64,000 nt of DNA, taken from Rhodopseudomonas boonkerdii (GTDB lineage: Bacteria; Pseudomonadota; Alphaproteobacteria; Rhizobiales; Xanthobacteraceae). The notes beneath the pieces are model-generated. The model was not told the origin of the DNA. It did no database searches and was given only the letters and a program-made list of their open reading frames with translations. The translations under genes were made by a program, and so were the position numbers. The stretch is taken from the NCBI RefSeq assembly GCF_021184025.1, contig NZ_CP036537.1, forward strand, positions 3,100,001 through 3,164,000, given 5' to 3'. This document shows, piece after piece, positions 54,893-63,148 of this stretch (position 1 is the stretch's first letter; every line of letters starts with the position of its first letter).

Positions 54893-55606
54893 TCACCTCG
54901 CCCCGGCCGCGGCATGGCCGCATCTGGCCGGCGCTCCCGGAGGCGGTGCGAGAATCACGATCGAGACAGGCTGCGGCATCCCCGCAGGCGGCGCCTCGAG
55001 CGACAATCCATGCAGAATGCCGTCGACACTGGCGCTCCCTGGTGCGCCTGTCACCATATCGAACAATTGAGCGCGCCCGATCGCGCCCGACTGCATGATC
55101 CAGACCTTGAGGAGCAGATCGACGTCACGCGGCCGGATCTCGGCGCGGCCGCACAGCGCACGCGACAACTCCTTCTGAAGCATCGCGAAATATGCCTGAT
55201 CAGTCGTGCTGGCAAGGCGGATCGACGACGAAGAGACCAGCATGAAACTGCGCGGGCCGGTGCTGCGCGGCATCAGACCGGTCCCGGCCAGGAGTCCGCG
55301 CAAAGCGACCTCAGGGCTCAGCACGCCACGAACGGCGAGAGAGTGCAGCCCGGCTACGAGTGTGCTGTCGTAGAACACATCCAGCCCCGTGGCAGTACCA
55401 TAGGCATCAAGCGCGCTCGCCAGCGGTTGCGCCGGGATATTGAAGTCGATTGTTGTGCTGGCGGGTACGTCTCGCGCATATGCAGGGCTGCCACTTTCCA
55501 AAACACAGATGAAACATAGAAGCGCCGCCATCAGACGCTCAGCAAACCGCAGCGTGATCGAAGCCGCGTTGATCGAACGTTCCAAGCGGCAGTCTCTAAA
55601 GTGCAT
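54893..55606 (-). CDS. STN-domain protein with TonB_C-like C-terminus
   Basis: The protein (237 residues from ATG 55606) has a signal-peptide-like stretch (LMAALLCFICVLESGSPAYA) and an STN domain (FNIPAQPLASALDAYGTATG, then ALRGLLAGTGLMPRSTGPRS). A C-terminal segment follows that resembles a TonB C-terminal domain (YFAMLQKELSRALCGRAEIR ... PPAGMPQPVSIVIL). STN domains receive signals from TonB-dependent receptors or secretins, so a signalling role with the sigma/FecR pair is likely. ATGs at 55,663 and 55,531 are alternative starts. A shorter paralogue lies near the left end of the element. Confidence 0.72.
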   Translation of the reverse strand: MHFRDCRLERSINAASITLRFAERLMAALLCFICVLESGSPAYARDVPASTTIDFNIPAQPLASALDAYGTATGLDVFYDSTLVAGLHSLAVRGVLSPEVALRGLLAGTGLMPRSTGPRSFMLVSSSSIRLASTTDQAYFAMLQKELSRALCGRAEIRPRDVDLLLKVWIMQSGAIGRAQLFDMVTGAPGSASVDGILHGLSLEAPPAGMPQPVSIVILAPPPGAPARCGHAAAGAR

Positions 55607-55923
55607 GAGGTGCGCTTGCTCGGTTTGTCGGAAGGCCGATTCAGATCCGACAATGCCTGACATCTGCCGATAGAAATCCTTCTTCCGGTTAGACGAAGAT
55701 TTTCGCTGCCTAGGCTTACAAGGTGCAGAACTAGCCAGCCAATATTACGGTTTCACGACAAGACAGATGGCAACATCACGCCGTCTTTCGAGAATGAATT
55801 TACTTGATCTAACTGAGAAAAATCAGTTCACTCCAGAAGCGTGATAATGCCTCAAATCCGTACAGGTCGCTGTGGGACAAGATTATTTGACTGCCGTTGG
55901 ATAGGCCCTCAATTAATGTTCCC
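55607..55923. other. 317-bp gap between the STN gene and the truncated sigma gene
   Basis: AT-rich sequence with no supported gene. It probably contains the promoter of the STN-sigma-FecR-adhesin run and may include the lost end of the truncated sigma gene at 55,924. Confidence 0.4.
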
Positions 55924-56400
55924 TTAGCCCCTGAAAATGCGCATTCCGGCGCTGAATGACTGTCCCTGATCGAAACCTGTCCAACCGGCCTGTCGGGGCA
56001 TATTGCCGAACCGAGCCGCAAGAAAGATCGTCCGGCGCCGCTCCGGAAGCTCCGTGATGATCTTTCGGAAGGCGTCCAGATCGGACTGCGCCAGGAGCAC
56101 CTCTTCCGGTGTCGCCGTCTCATCGCGCACGTCCAAAGCCGTATCGATGTCGAGCGCATTCTGATGACGTCGTTCCCGCCAGCGACGGTCTTCCGCGACG
56201 TTCAAAACAACGCGGAAAAGGTAGCTATCTGGATTCTGCACGACGCTCACGGTCTCGGCACCGGCAAGGCGCAGCCAAGCGTCCTGAATCGCATCGCCGG
56301 CCAAATCTGGCGCCCCCAGGCGCTGCGTGAGACGCGCCTTCAGATTGTCGTAACGCGCCAGAAAACGAGCGCGTATCGCTGCCAATGGACTATCGCTCAT
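55924..56400 (-). pseudogene. second ECF sigma factor gene, region 4 truncated
   Basis: From ATG 56400 the 158-residue reading has a normal region 2 (RYDNLKARLTQRLGAPDLAG, DAIQDAWLRL, YLFRVVLNVAEDRRWRERR) and the start of region 4 (ELPERRRTIFLAARFGNMPR). After MPRQ it diverges to AGWTGFDQGQSFSAGMRIFR and stops, without the recognition helix that the intact paralogue at 54,332 has. Neither of the other two frames restores a helix-turn-helix. The product should not bind -35 elements. It is coupled to a 45-codon ORF whose end overlaps its start. Confidence 0.68.
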
Positions 56401-56527
56401 CGCGGTGTCTCGCCGACATTGCGGCGCATACACCCCTCAGCTCAACCAGGTCTTCGATGCTGGCGTCTTCGAGATGCTGCAGCCATTTCTCCGTAAAGCG
56501 ATTCTGATAGTCTTCGTCTGCGTCCAT
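56390..56527 (-). CDS. 45-aa leader ORF upstream of and overlapping the truncated sigma gene
   Basis: ATG 56527 follows a near-perfect Shine-Dalgarno (GTGGAGGTGAACC). The frame reads MDADEDYQNRFTEKWLQHLE then DASIEDLVELRGVCAAMSAR and HRDER before TAG, 45 residues. Its end overlaps the first codons of the sigma gene at 56,400 by 11 bp, a typical translational-coupling arrangement. It is acidic and helical, without signal peptide. It could be a small regulator or a leader peptide; unknown. Confidence 0.62.
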   Translation of the reverse strand: MDADEDYQNRFTEKWLQHLEDASIEDLVELRGVCAAMSARHRDER

Positions 56528-56547
56528 GGTTCACCTCCACGGACAAT

Positions 56548-56575
56548 AGAAAAGCAGCCCCGAAGGGCTGCTTCA
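56548..56575 (-). terminator. UUCG-loop hairpin with T-run just upstream of the 45-aa ORF
   Basis: On the minus strand GCAGCCC pairs with GGGCTGC (56,571-56,554) around a TTCG tetraloop, followed by TTTTCT. It is a textbook intrinsic terminator, ending about 20 nt before the ATG of the 45-aa ORF, so it may attenuate that transcript. Alternatively it ends an upstream minus-strand RNA. Confidence 0.65.
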
Positions 56576-56925
56576 ATTCGCGTAAAGGGTCATATCCGAC
56601 TGACGCTAACTGGTGCGGTGCGTTGTGAAACGCCATGAACAGACATGAAACGTAGCGCCACTTTGTGCGCCAGGGTGCTGGATTTTCTCCAGTCTTATCA
56701 GTCTCAGAGACGGTAGAGGATCTGGTCGGTCCAGAAGCGCTCGACGCCACAACGGCGGAGCAGTCAAGCTTCGGCCGATAAAATTCTCGATTTTGGAAGA
56801 GCGCGCTTGAACCACATGCAACGCGAAGCCTTTGCAGACCGCTCATCAGCACCACGTTTGTGCTTCGGAATTCATCGAACCGCAGGTAGCTAAAGGAATA
56901 ACGCCCTATCGCTGTTCGTTTAGTA
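56576..56925. other. 350-bp region near the right end, no supported gene
   Basis: Low coding character in all frames. A possible minus-strand frame of 175 codons crosses it but has no domain, no clear RBS and poor composition. It presumably holds the promoter for the minus-strand sigma locus. Confidence 0.4.
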
Positions 56926-57043
56926 CAGAACTTTGGCTGCGATTTGGACAGAACTTTGAGTAGCGGCAAAATCGCTTGTAAAAGAAGCGGGGCTAATCAA
57001 TGCGGTGAAAGATTAACCTCACAGAACTTTGGGTTTCCCAGCA
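56926..57043 (-). repeat. right terminal inverted repeat plus two sub-terminal copies
   Basis: The terminal 22 bp (57,022-57,043) are the reverse complement of the left end apart from two bases. The core CAGAACTTTGG is present at 57,022-57,032 and 56,926-56,936, with a one-mismatch copy at 56,949-56,959. Confidence 0.8.
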
Positions 57044-57050
57044 CGTACAG
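57044..57050. repeat. 7-bp target site duplication, right copy (CGTACAG)
   Basis: Identical to 36,470-36,476 and in the same orientation, directly outside the right terminal inverted repeat. Confidence 0.85.
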
Positions 57051-57167
57051 CGAAACGCTGCACGCGCCGCCGCCAAACCTTTGACGTGGTGGATAAGAGA
57101 GAACAGTCTCACCAACAAGCGAAAAACGCCCGACGCAGTGTGCGTAACCGCGCTCAGGTCAGGATGA

Positions 57168-58580
57168 TCACTTCCCTGACGGCGTCCTCAGGCCATGCCA
57201 TGCATCTCGGACCTGGTGATAATGCACCTCGGGCAGATAATCAGGCGTGTTGAGGGCCAGCGTTCGAACATCCAATCCGCCGACGGCACCCAATAGCGTA
57301 TAGGACGCGATCACCCGGTCGCGAAGCGCTCCGATCAGCCTCGCTTTGGCCTGGATCAGATCCTGTTGCGCATTGAGAACATCGACCGTGGTGCGTTGCC
57401 CGCCCAGCGCTTCCCTCTGCACACCCTGCAGGGCTACGCTCGCCGCCTTCACCTCGGCCTCGGCTGCGGCAACGGCGATCTTGCTGCCTTCATGCGAGAC
57501 CCACGCACCGATGGCGGCCGAACGCGCCTGATTGCGAACCTGCTCGAGCACCTGTCGGCTCTGCATCGCCAATTCCTTGGCCTGCCGCGTCTGTGCCGCA
57601 GCCAATCCACCGTCATAGATCGGCACCGAGGCCTGGCCGATGATCGACGCCTGATCGGTACCGAAGGTTCCGAGCGTGGAATCCGATTGCACCGAGCGGC
57701 TCGCGCCGGCCTGCACCGTGACGGTCGGATACAGGCTGCTTTCGGCAACGCTGATGGTCGTCGTCGCCGTATCGACATCGAAGCGCGCCGCCAGCACAGC
57801 CGGATTCGCCGATGCGGCCTGTGCAACCGCATTGTCGCGGCTGGTCGGCAGCAGACGATCGATCGGCTCCGCCGGGGCAAGCCTAGCAGGGGCCACGCCG
57901 ATCACCTGCAGATAGGTCGCCTGATTGATCGCGAGACTGACCTCGGCAGCATTGAGATCCGCCTGTCCGCGCGCCAGCCGCGCCTCCGCCTGCGCCGTGT
58001 CGGTCGGTGTCACATCGCCGGATGCGAGGCGCTTCCGCGCGACATCGAGTGTCTCGCGCAGCGCGGCGACATTGACGCGCTGGGCATCGAGGAGGGACGC
58101 ACTTGCCAAGACATTCGTATAGGCCGTGACGGCATCGAGCAGCACCCCCTGCCCGACATTGCGCAGCGCCTCGCGGCCGCTCTTCACCTGGAACTCAGCG
58201 ACACGAACGCTGCTCGATGTCTTGAAGCCATTGAACAGCGTCTGGGTAACCGTCACGCCGATCGTCCACGGCTTCAGCGTTGCACCTTGCACCGTATTGT
58301 CGGGCAGAAGGTTGCGCACGGCCTGAAGGCCGACGCCCAGTGTCGCGGCGATCTGCGGACGATAGCCGGCCATCGCCTGCGAGACATTCTCATCCGTCGC
58401 CCGCTGCCGTGCCCGATCCGCATTGAGCTGCGGATTGGATTGATAAGCCTTGACCAGCGCATCGTTGAGCGTTTCGGCTTGCGCGATTATTGCAGAGAAC
58501 GCCAACGCCGCGGCCACGCTCAAGGCATGTCCGCATACCGACGCGCACCATCGCACCGAGCCAGTTCGTTGGGTCATCAC
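57168..58580 (-). CDS. TolC-family outer-membrane channel protein
   Basis: The 470-residue protein has a signal peptide (ending IIAQA) and two TolC repeats. The first contains ETLNDALVKAYQSNPQLNAD and a tip region with QTLFNGFKTSSSV; the second contains SANPAVLAARFDVDTATTTI and IYDGGLAAAQTRQAKELAMQ. It forms the outer-membrane duct of the efflux system encoded immediately upstream on the same strand (18-bp gap to the RND gene). Its stop is 117 bp from the right target duplication, so the insertion lies just downstream of it. Confidence 0.9.
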   Translation of the reverse strand: MMTQRTGSVRWCASVCGHALSVAAALAFSAIIAQAETLNDALVKAYQSNPQLNADRARQRATDENVSQAMAGYRPQIAATLGVGLQAVRNLLPDNTVQGATLKPWTIGVTVTQTLFNGFKTSSSVRVAEFQVKSGREALRNVGQGVLLDAVTAYTNVLASASLLDAQRVNVAALRETLDVARKRLASGDVTPTDTAQAEARLARGQADLNAAEVSLAINQATYLQVIGVAPARLAPAEPIDRLLPTSRDNAVAQAASANPAVLAARFDVDTATTTISVAESSLYPTVTVQAGASRSVQSDSTLGTFGTDQASIIGQASVPIYDGGLAAAQTRQAKELAMQSRQVLEQVRNQARSAAIGAWVSHEGSKIAVAAAEAEVKAASVALQGVQREALGGQRTTVDVLNAQQDLIQAKARLIGALRDRVIASYTLLGAVGGLDVRTLALNTPDYLPEVHYHQVRDAWHGLRTPSGK

Positions 58581-58598
58581 GCCGCCCCGCTTTGCTGA

Positions 58599-61500
58599 TT
58601 ATTCTGCCGGAACGGCGCCGAGATCCGACGCCGTCGCATGTTCGCGCCGCGAGAACATGCCGATCAACACTGGCAGGACCAGCAGCACCAGCACCGGCGC
58701 CAGCACGATGCCGCCGACAACCACCAGCGCCAGCGGCCGTTGCACCTGCGATCCGATCTCGGTCGAGAACGCCGCCGGCAGCAGACCCACACAGGCCGCG
58801 ATGCAGGTCATCATCACCGGCCGGAATCGCGCGTGACACGCCTCGGCAAGCGCGCTCATCCGCGCCATACCGGCATCGATCTGCTCGTTGTAATAGGACA
58901 GCAGGATGATGCCCTCCATTACCGAGATTCCGAACAGCGCGATGAAGCCGATCGCGGCAGAAACGCTGAACGGCGTACCGGTCACCGTCAGTGTGAAAAT
59001 GCCGCCGATCATCGCCATTGGAATGACGCTGAGCGCGAGGAACATGTCGCGGAACGAGGAAAAGTGGAAATACAGGATGACGCTGATCAGAAGGATCGTG
59101 ATCGGCACGATGACCTTCAATCGCGCGATCGCATCCTGCAAATTACCGAACTCACCGACCCATTCGAGCCGGTAGCCTGGTGGCAGCGTCACCTCCTCTG
59201 CGATCTTCTTCTGCGCTTCCAGTACGGTGCTGCCGAGGTCGCGGCCGCGGACACTGAACTTGATCGGCAAATAACGCTGCTGTTGTTCGCGATAGATGAA
59301 CGAAGCTCCCGCCACCAGCTTGACGCTGGCGACTTCCTTCAGCGGAATCTGCACGACCGAGGAACCGCTGTTGACGCCGATCGTCAGGCGCTCGATGGCA
59401 CCCACGCTCTTGCGATAGGGCGAAGCCAGCCGAACCATGATCGGGAAGTGCCGATCGCTGCCGTCCTCATAAACCTCGCCCGCCGCCTGACCGCCGATGG
59501 CAGTCTGTACAGCCGAGTTGATGTCACCCGGCGCAAGGCCGTAGCGTCCCGCCGCATTGCGATCCACATCAATGCGGATGGTCGGCTGCCCGACCGAGTT
59601 GAACACTGCAAGATCCGTAACGCCAGGCACCGATTGCATGACGGCCTTGATCTTGGCTGCGGTCTTCGTGAGAGCATCGAGATCGGAGCCAAACAGCTTG
59701 ATCGAGTTCTCTCCCTTCACGCCGGACACGGATTCCTGGACGTTGTCCTGAATATATTGGGAAAAATTGAATTCGATGCCCGGAAACTCGTTGCTCAAAC
59801 GTTTTGAGAGTTCGCTGGTCAGCATCTCCTTGTCGACATCCTTGCGCCACTCGCTGCGCGGACGCAGAGGCACGAAGAATTCGGCATTAAAGAAGCCGGT
59901 CGCGTCGGTTCCATCGTCGGGCCGCCCCTGCTGCGACACCACCGTCTCGACTTCCGGATAGTCCTTGATCAGCGTTCTGATCTGATTGACGTACCTGTTG
60001 CCTTCGTCCAGCGAGATCGAAGGCGGCATGGAGGCACGTACCCACATATTGCCTTCCTCGAGCCGAGGCAGGAATTCGAGGCCGAGCGAACGTGCCATCA
60101 GCAACGATCCGAGCACCAGAATTCCCGCAACCGCGAGCGTAGCCCTGCGGCGTTCGAGCGCCAGCCCGAGCAGCGGCGAGTAGATTCGGCGCAGCCAGCG
60201 CACCGCAACGGTTTCGACTTCCTTGACACGTTCCGGCAGCAATACCGCGCTCAGGGCCGGCGATACCGTGAGTGTCGCCAGCAAGCCGCCGCTCAACGCG
60301 TAGGCATAGGTCTTCGCCATCGGTCCAAAGATATGCCCCTCGACACCGCTCAGCGTAAACAGCGGCAGGAAGCCGACGATGATGATCAGCGCCGAAAAGA
60401 AGATCGCGCTGTTCACCTGAGTGGCCGCATCGAAGATGACCGCGAGCTTGCCCTTGAAGCCGTGCCGCAGTCCGCCATGGTCGGTCGCCCCGGCATGGCC
60501 GGCGAGATGCCGGAAAATGTTTTCCACCATGATCACGGTGGCATCGACGATTAGGCCGAAATCAATGGCTCCGATGGACAGAAGATTGGCTGACTCGCCC
60601 CTGATGACGAGAATGCCGATGGCGAAAAACAGCGCGAACGGGATCGTCGCGGCGACGATCATGGCACTGCGCAGATCGCCCAGGAACATCCACTGCACGA
60701 AGAACACCAGCAAAATGCCGAAAGCCAGATTGTGCAGAACGGTATGCGTGGTCGCCTGGATCAGGTCGCTACGGTCGTAAATACGTTCGATGCGAACGCC
60801 CGGCGGCAGGATTCCGCTGGCATTGATATTCGCGACCTCCGCCTCCACCCGCCGGATGGTCGGAAGGCTCTGCTGTCCGCGCCGCATCAGCACGATGCCT
60901 TGTACGATGTCGTCGTCATTATCCTTGCCGGCGATACCGAGGCGCGGCTTCGCACCGACCGAGACCTCGGCGATGTCGCTGACGCGAATGGGATTGCCGT
61001 TCACCGAAGAAAGCATGGTGTCACGCACCTCCTCGATGGTGCGGATCAGACCGATGCCGCGGACCACAGCCGATTGTGGGCCGATATCGACGGTGTTGCC
61101 GCCGACATTGACATTGCTGTTGTTGAGGACCGTGATCACCTGCGGCAGCGTGAGGCCTGCTGCGTTCAGCTTGTTGAGATCGACGTTGACGTCGAAGGTT
61201 TTGCTCTTGCCGCCCCAGCCTGTGACGTCGATGACGCCGGGCACCGCGCGAAACCGGCGCGCGATGACCCATTCCTGCAAGGTCTTCAGATCCATCACGC
61301 CGTAATTCGCCGGCCCCACCACGCGATAGCGAAAGATCTCGCCGATCGGACTGGTGGGCGAAATGGTCGGCTGCGCACCGTTCGGAAGCGGCGGCAGCTG
61401 GCTCAAACGGTTGAGCACCTTCTGCTCGGCTTCCTCATAAGTGACATCGTAAGTAAATTGCAGCTTCACGTCGGAGAGGCCGAACAGCGAGATCGTCCGC

Positions 61501-61742
61501 ATCGTCTTCAGATTCGGAACGGACGAGACCGCCTGCTCGATCGGGATGGTGATGTAGCGTTCGATCTCTTCCGCCGACTGTCCCGTGCTCTGCGTCACGA
61601 TATCCACCAGCGGCGGCACCGGGTCGGGATAGGATTCGATGTTCAGCTTCATGAACGCAATCACACCCGCGCCGAGCGACAGCACGAACATAACGACGAC
61701 AAGCACGCGGAATTTGAGCGCAAATTCGACAATGGCGGCCAT
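58599..61742 (-). CDS. RND efflux pump, CusA/CzcA (heavy-metal) family
   Basis: The 1,047-residue inner-membrane pump starts MAAIVEFALKFRVLVVVMFV and has twelve membrane segments in two halves, each with a large periplasmic domain. Helix 4 contains IGAIDFGLIVDATVIMVENI, the proton-relay and family-diagnostic motif of heavy-metal RND pumps. Most relatives export copper/silver, zinc/cadmium/cobalt or nickel; the substrate here cannot be fixed. The start codon is 15 bp from the adaptor gene. Confidence 0.92.
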   Translation of the reverse strand: MAAIVEFALKFRVLVVVMFVLSLGAGVIAFMKLNIESYPDPVPPLVDIVTQSTGQSAEEIERYITIPIEQAVSSVPNLKTMRTISLFGLSDVKLQFTYDVTYEEAEQKVLNRLSQLPPLPNGAQPTISPTSPIGEIFRYRVVGPANYGVMDLKTLQEWVIARRFRAVPGVIDVTGWGGKSKTFDVNVDLNKLNAAGLTLPQVITVLNNSNVNVGGNTVDIGPQSAVVRGIGLIRTIEEVRDTMLSSVNGNPIRVSDIAEVSVGAKPRLGIAGKDNDDDIVQGIVLMRRGQQSLPTIRRVEAEVANINASGILPPGVRIERIYDRSDLIQATTHTVLHNLAFGILLVFFVQWMFLGDLRSAMIVAATIPFALFFAIGILVIRGESANLLSIGAIDFGLIVDATVIMVENIFRHLAGHAGATDHGGLRHGFKGKLAVIFDAATQVNSAIFFSALIIIVGFLPLFTLSGVEGHIFGPMAKTYAYALSGGLLATLTVSPALSAVLLPERVKEVETVAVRWLRRIYSPLLGLALERRRATLAVAGILVLGSLLMARSLGLEFLPRLEEGNMWVRASMPPSISLDEGNRYVNQIRTLIKDYPEVETVVSQQGRPDDGTDATGFFNAEFFVPLRPRSEWRKDVDKEMLTSELSKRLSNEFPGIEFNFSQYIQDNVQESVSGVKGENSIKLFGSDLDALTKTAAKIKAVMQSVPGVTDLAVFNSVGQPTIRIDVDRNAAGRYGLAPGDINSAVQTAIGGQAAGEVYEDGSDRHFPIMVRLASPYRKSVGAIERLTIGVNSGSSVVQIPLKEVASVKLVAGASFIYREQQQRYLPIKFSVRGRDLGSTVLEAQKKIAEEVTLPPGYRLEWVGEFGNLQDAIARLKVIVPITILLISVILYFHFSSFRDMFLALSVIPMAMIGGIFTLTVTGTPFSVSAAIGFIALFGISVMEGIILLSYYNEQIDAGMARMSALAEACHARFRPVMMTCIAACVGLLPAAFSTEIGSQVQRPLALVVVGGIVLAPVLVLLVLPVLIGMFSRREHATASDLGAVPAE

Positions 61743-61757
61743 GGCGATATCTCGAAT

Positions 61758-62987
61758 TCAGAAAATACTTGCGGCGCGATCGATGAAGATCGTGCCTTTG
61801 ACCACGACGCGCTCGCCGATCTTCAGCCCGTCCAGCACCTGCACGCGGTCGCCATCGGTGAGACCGATACGGATCTTGCGGACCTCCAGCGTGCGATCGT
61901 CACGCGCAACCCAGATCCGCGGCTCGTCGCCGGTGTAGATAATCGCGCTCGACGGAATATCCGGAGACAGCTTGCGCGCATCGCCATCGAACAGCGTGAC
62001 GCTCGCGAACATTTCCGGCTTCAACACGCCATCCGCATTGTCGATGGTGCCGCGCACCAGCAAACGGCGGCTGTTCGGATCGAATGCGGACGACACATAG
62101 TCGATGCGCGCCTTGAACACCCGGTCCGGCGCCGCCAGCACCTTGAACGACACATCTTGGCCGAGCCGGACCTGCGATACGTCGGTCTCGCGCACGAAGG
62201 CGACGAGCCACACCGTCTTGAGATCGCCGATCACGAAAGCCGGATCGGAAGCGCCGGCCGCGATATACTGGCCCGGGCCGAGCTTGCGCTGAACCACGGT
62301 GCCGCCGATCGGCGCAACGATGGTCGTCTCCGGATTGATCTGGCGCTTCTCGGCGAATGTATCGATGGCCTCGTCGCTGAGTCCGAGAATGCGCAACTTG
62401 TTGCGCACGGCCTCGATGGCGGTTTCGCTCGAACGCGCGTCGTTCTGGGCCGCCGCCAGGTCGGCTTGCGCCTGCTGCCAGTCCTTGAGCGGCACGGCCT
62501 TGCCGGCATAAAGATCGTTGGCGCGTTTCTCGACCGTCTCGGCAAGCTTCAGTTTGGTGCGGGCGGTCGCCAGTGTGCTGGCCGCGGCGACATAGTCGTT
62601 GAGGTTCTGCACGGTGTCGGCAGCCTCCACCACGAACAGCGGCTGCCCCTTGCGGATCGCATCCCCCGGCTTGGCGAAAATCCTGTTGGCGCGGCCGGCA
62701 TAGGGCGAGAATACCGGCGTCGACGTCTCGTCATTGACGGCAATCTTGCCCTCGGTGGTGAATTCCGAGCGGAACGGATAGCCCTCGGATACCGCCAGCT
62801 CCAGCGTGCCCCATTGCGCTTCCGTCGGCCGGAAGACGCCGGGTTCCGGCGCTGCAACGGTGCCACCGCCGACGGCGGCGTTCACGTCGATGATCCACCA
62901 ATAGGCAGTCGGCAGAACCAGGCCGAATGTCGCCAGTACTGCAACCGCGGCAAGGATCCGGGGGCGCTTCAGAACGGTTGGCAGCAT
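61758..62987 (-). CDS. RND efflux adaptor (membrane fusion protein, CzcB/CusB-like)
   Basis: The 409-residue protein has an N-terminal membrane anchor (RPRILAAVAVLATFGLVLPTA), a barrel-sandwich (lipoyl) part (VFSPYAGRANRIFAKPGDAI then RKGQPLFVVEA), a long helical hairpin (ATARTKLKLAETVEKRANDL to KLRILGLSDEAID), and C-terminal beta domains. It bridges the RND pump and the TolC-like duct. No His/Met-rich metal-binding tail is seen. It is the promoter-proximal gene of the three, facing the response regulator across 161 bp. Confidence 0.9.
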   Translation of the reverse strand: MLPTVLKRPRILAAVAVLATFGLVLPTAYWWIIDVNAAVGGGTVAAPEPGVFRPTEAQWGTLELAVSEGYPFRSEFTTEGKIAVNDETSTPVFSPYAGRANRIFAKPGDAIRKGQPLFVVEAADTVQNLNDYVAAASTLATARTKLKLAETVEKRANDLYAGKAVPLKDWQQAQADLAAAQNDARSSETAIEAVRNKLRILGLSDEAIDTFAEKRQINPETTIVAPIGGTVVQRKLGPGQYIAAGASDPAFVIGDLKTVWLVAFVRETDVSQVRLGQDVSFKVLAAPDRVFKARIDYVSSAFDPNSRRLLVRGTIDNADGVLKPEMFASVTLFDGDARKLSPDIPSSAIIYTGDEPRIWVARDDRTLEVRKIRIGLTDGDRVQVLDGLKIGERVVVKGTIFIDRAASIF

Positions 62988-63148
62988 CGCAGTCTCGCAG
63001 GAAAGCGGCCACCCGGACGGGGCAGCAACAAGAGCGACGCCGATAGCCGGCCCAGCTTACAACAACCTTACAAGAGCCGGCCACTTGCCAAGGCTTGGCG
63101 CTTGCCCCGGTGGCTCCGGACCGCCAAGTTCGGCGCTGGAGAATCGCG

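Larger units (their letters stand above)
36477..57043. mobile_element. 20.6-kb insertion with IS21-like ends carrying a sigma/FecR/STN/giant-adhesin module
   Basis: The interval is bounded by near-identical inverted ends (20 of 22 bases), starts TG and ends CA, and is flanked by a perfect 7-bp direct repeat. Extra copies of the end motif CCAAAGTTCTG lie 21 bp inside the left end and at two sub-terminal places on the right, a multi-site arrangement used by IS21-, Mu- and Tn7-type transposases. No istA/istB-like or other intact transposase gene is found inside; the only transposase genes are a decayed nested IS3 remnant. The element therefore looks non-autonomous or degraded, with mobilisation in trans. 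It separates the TolC-like gene from the AEC gene, which lie on the same strand. Confidence 0.82.

Noticed and set aside
56895..56920. GGAAT-N17-CGTT, resembling the alphaproteobacterial EcfG (general stress) promoter
   Set aside because: It points rightwards toward the element end and the 3' end of the tolC-like gene, with no gene to drive, and the -35 has T instead of the usual C. Treated as chance.
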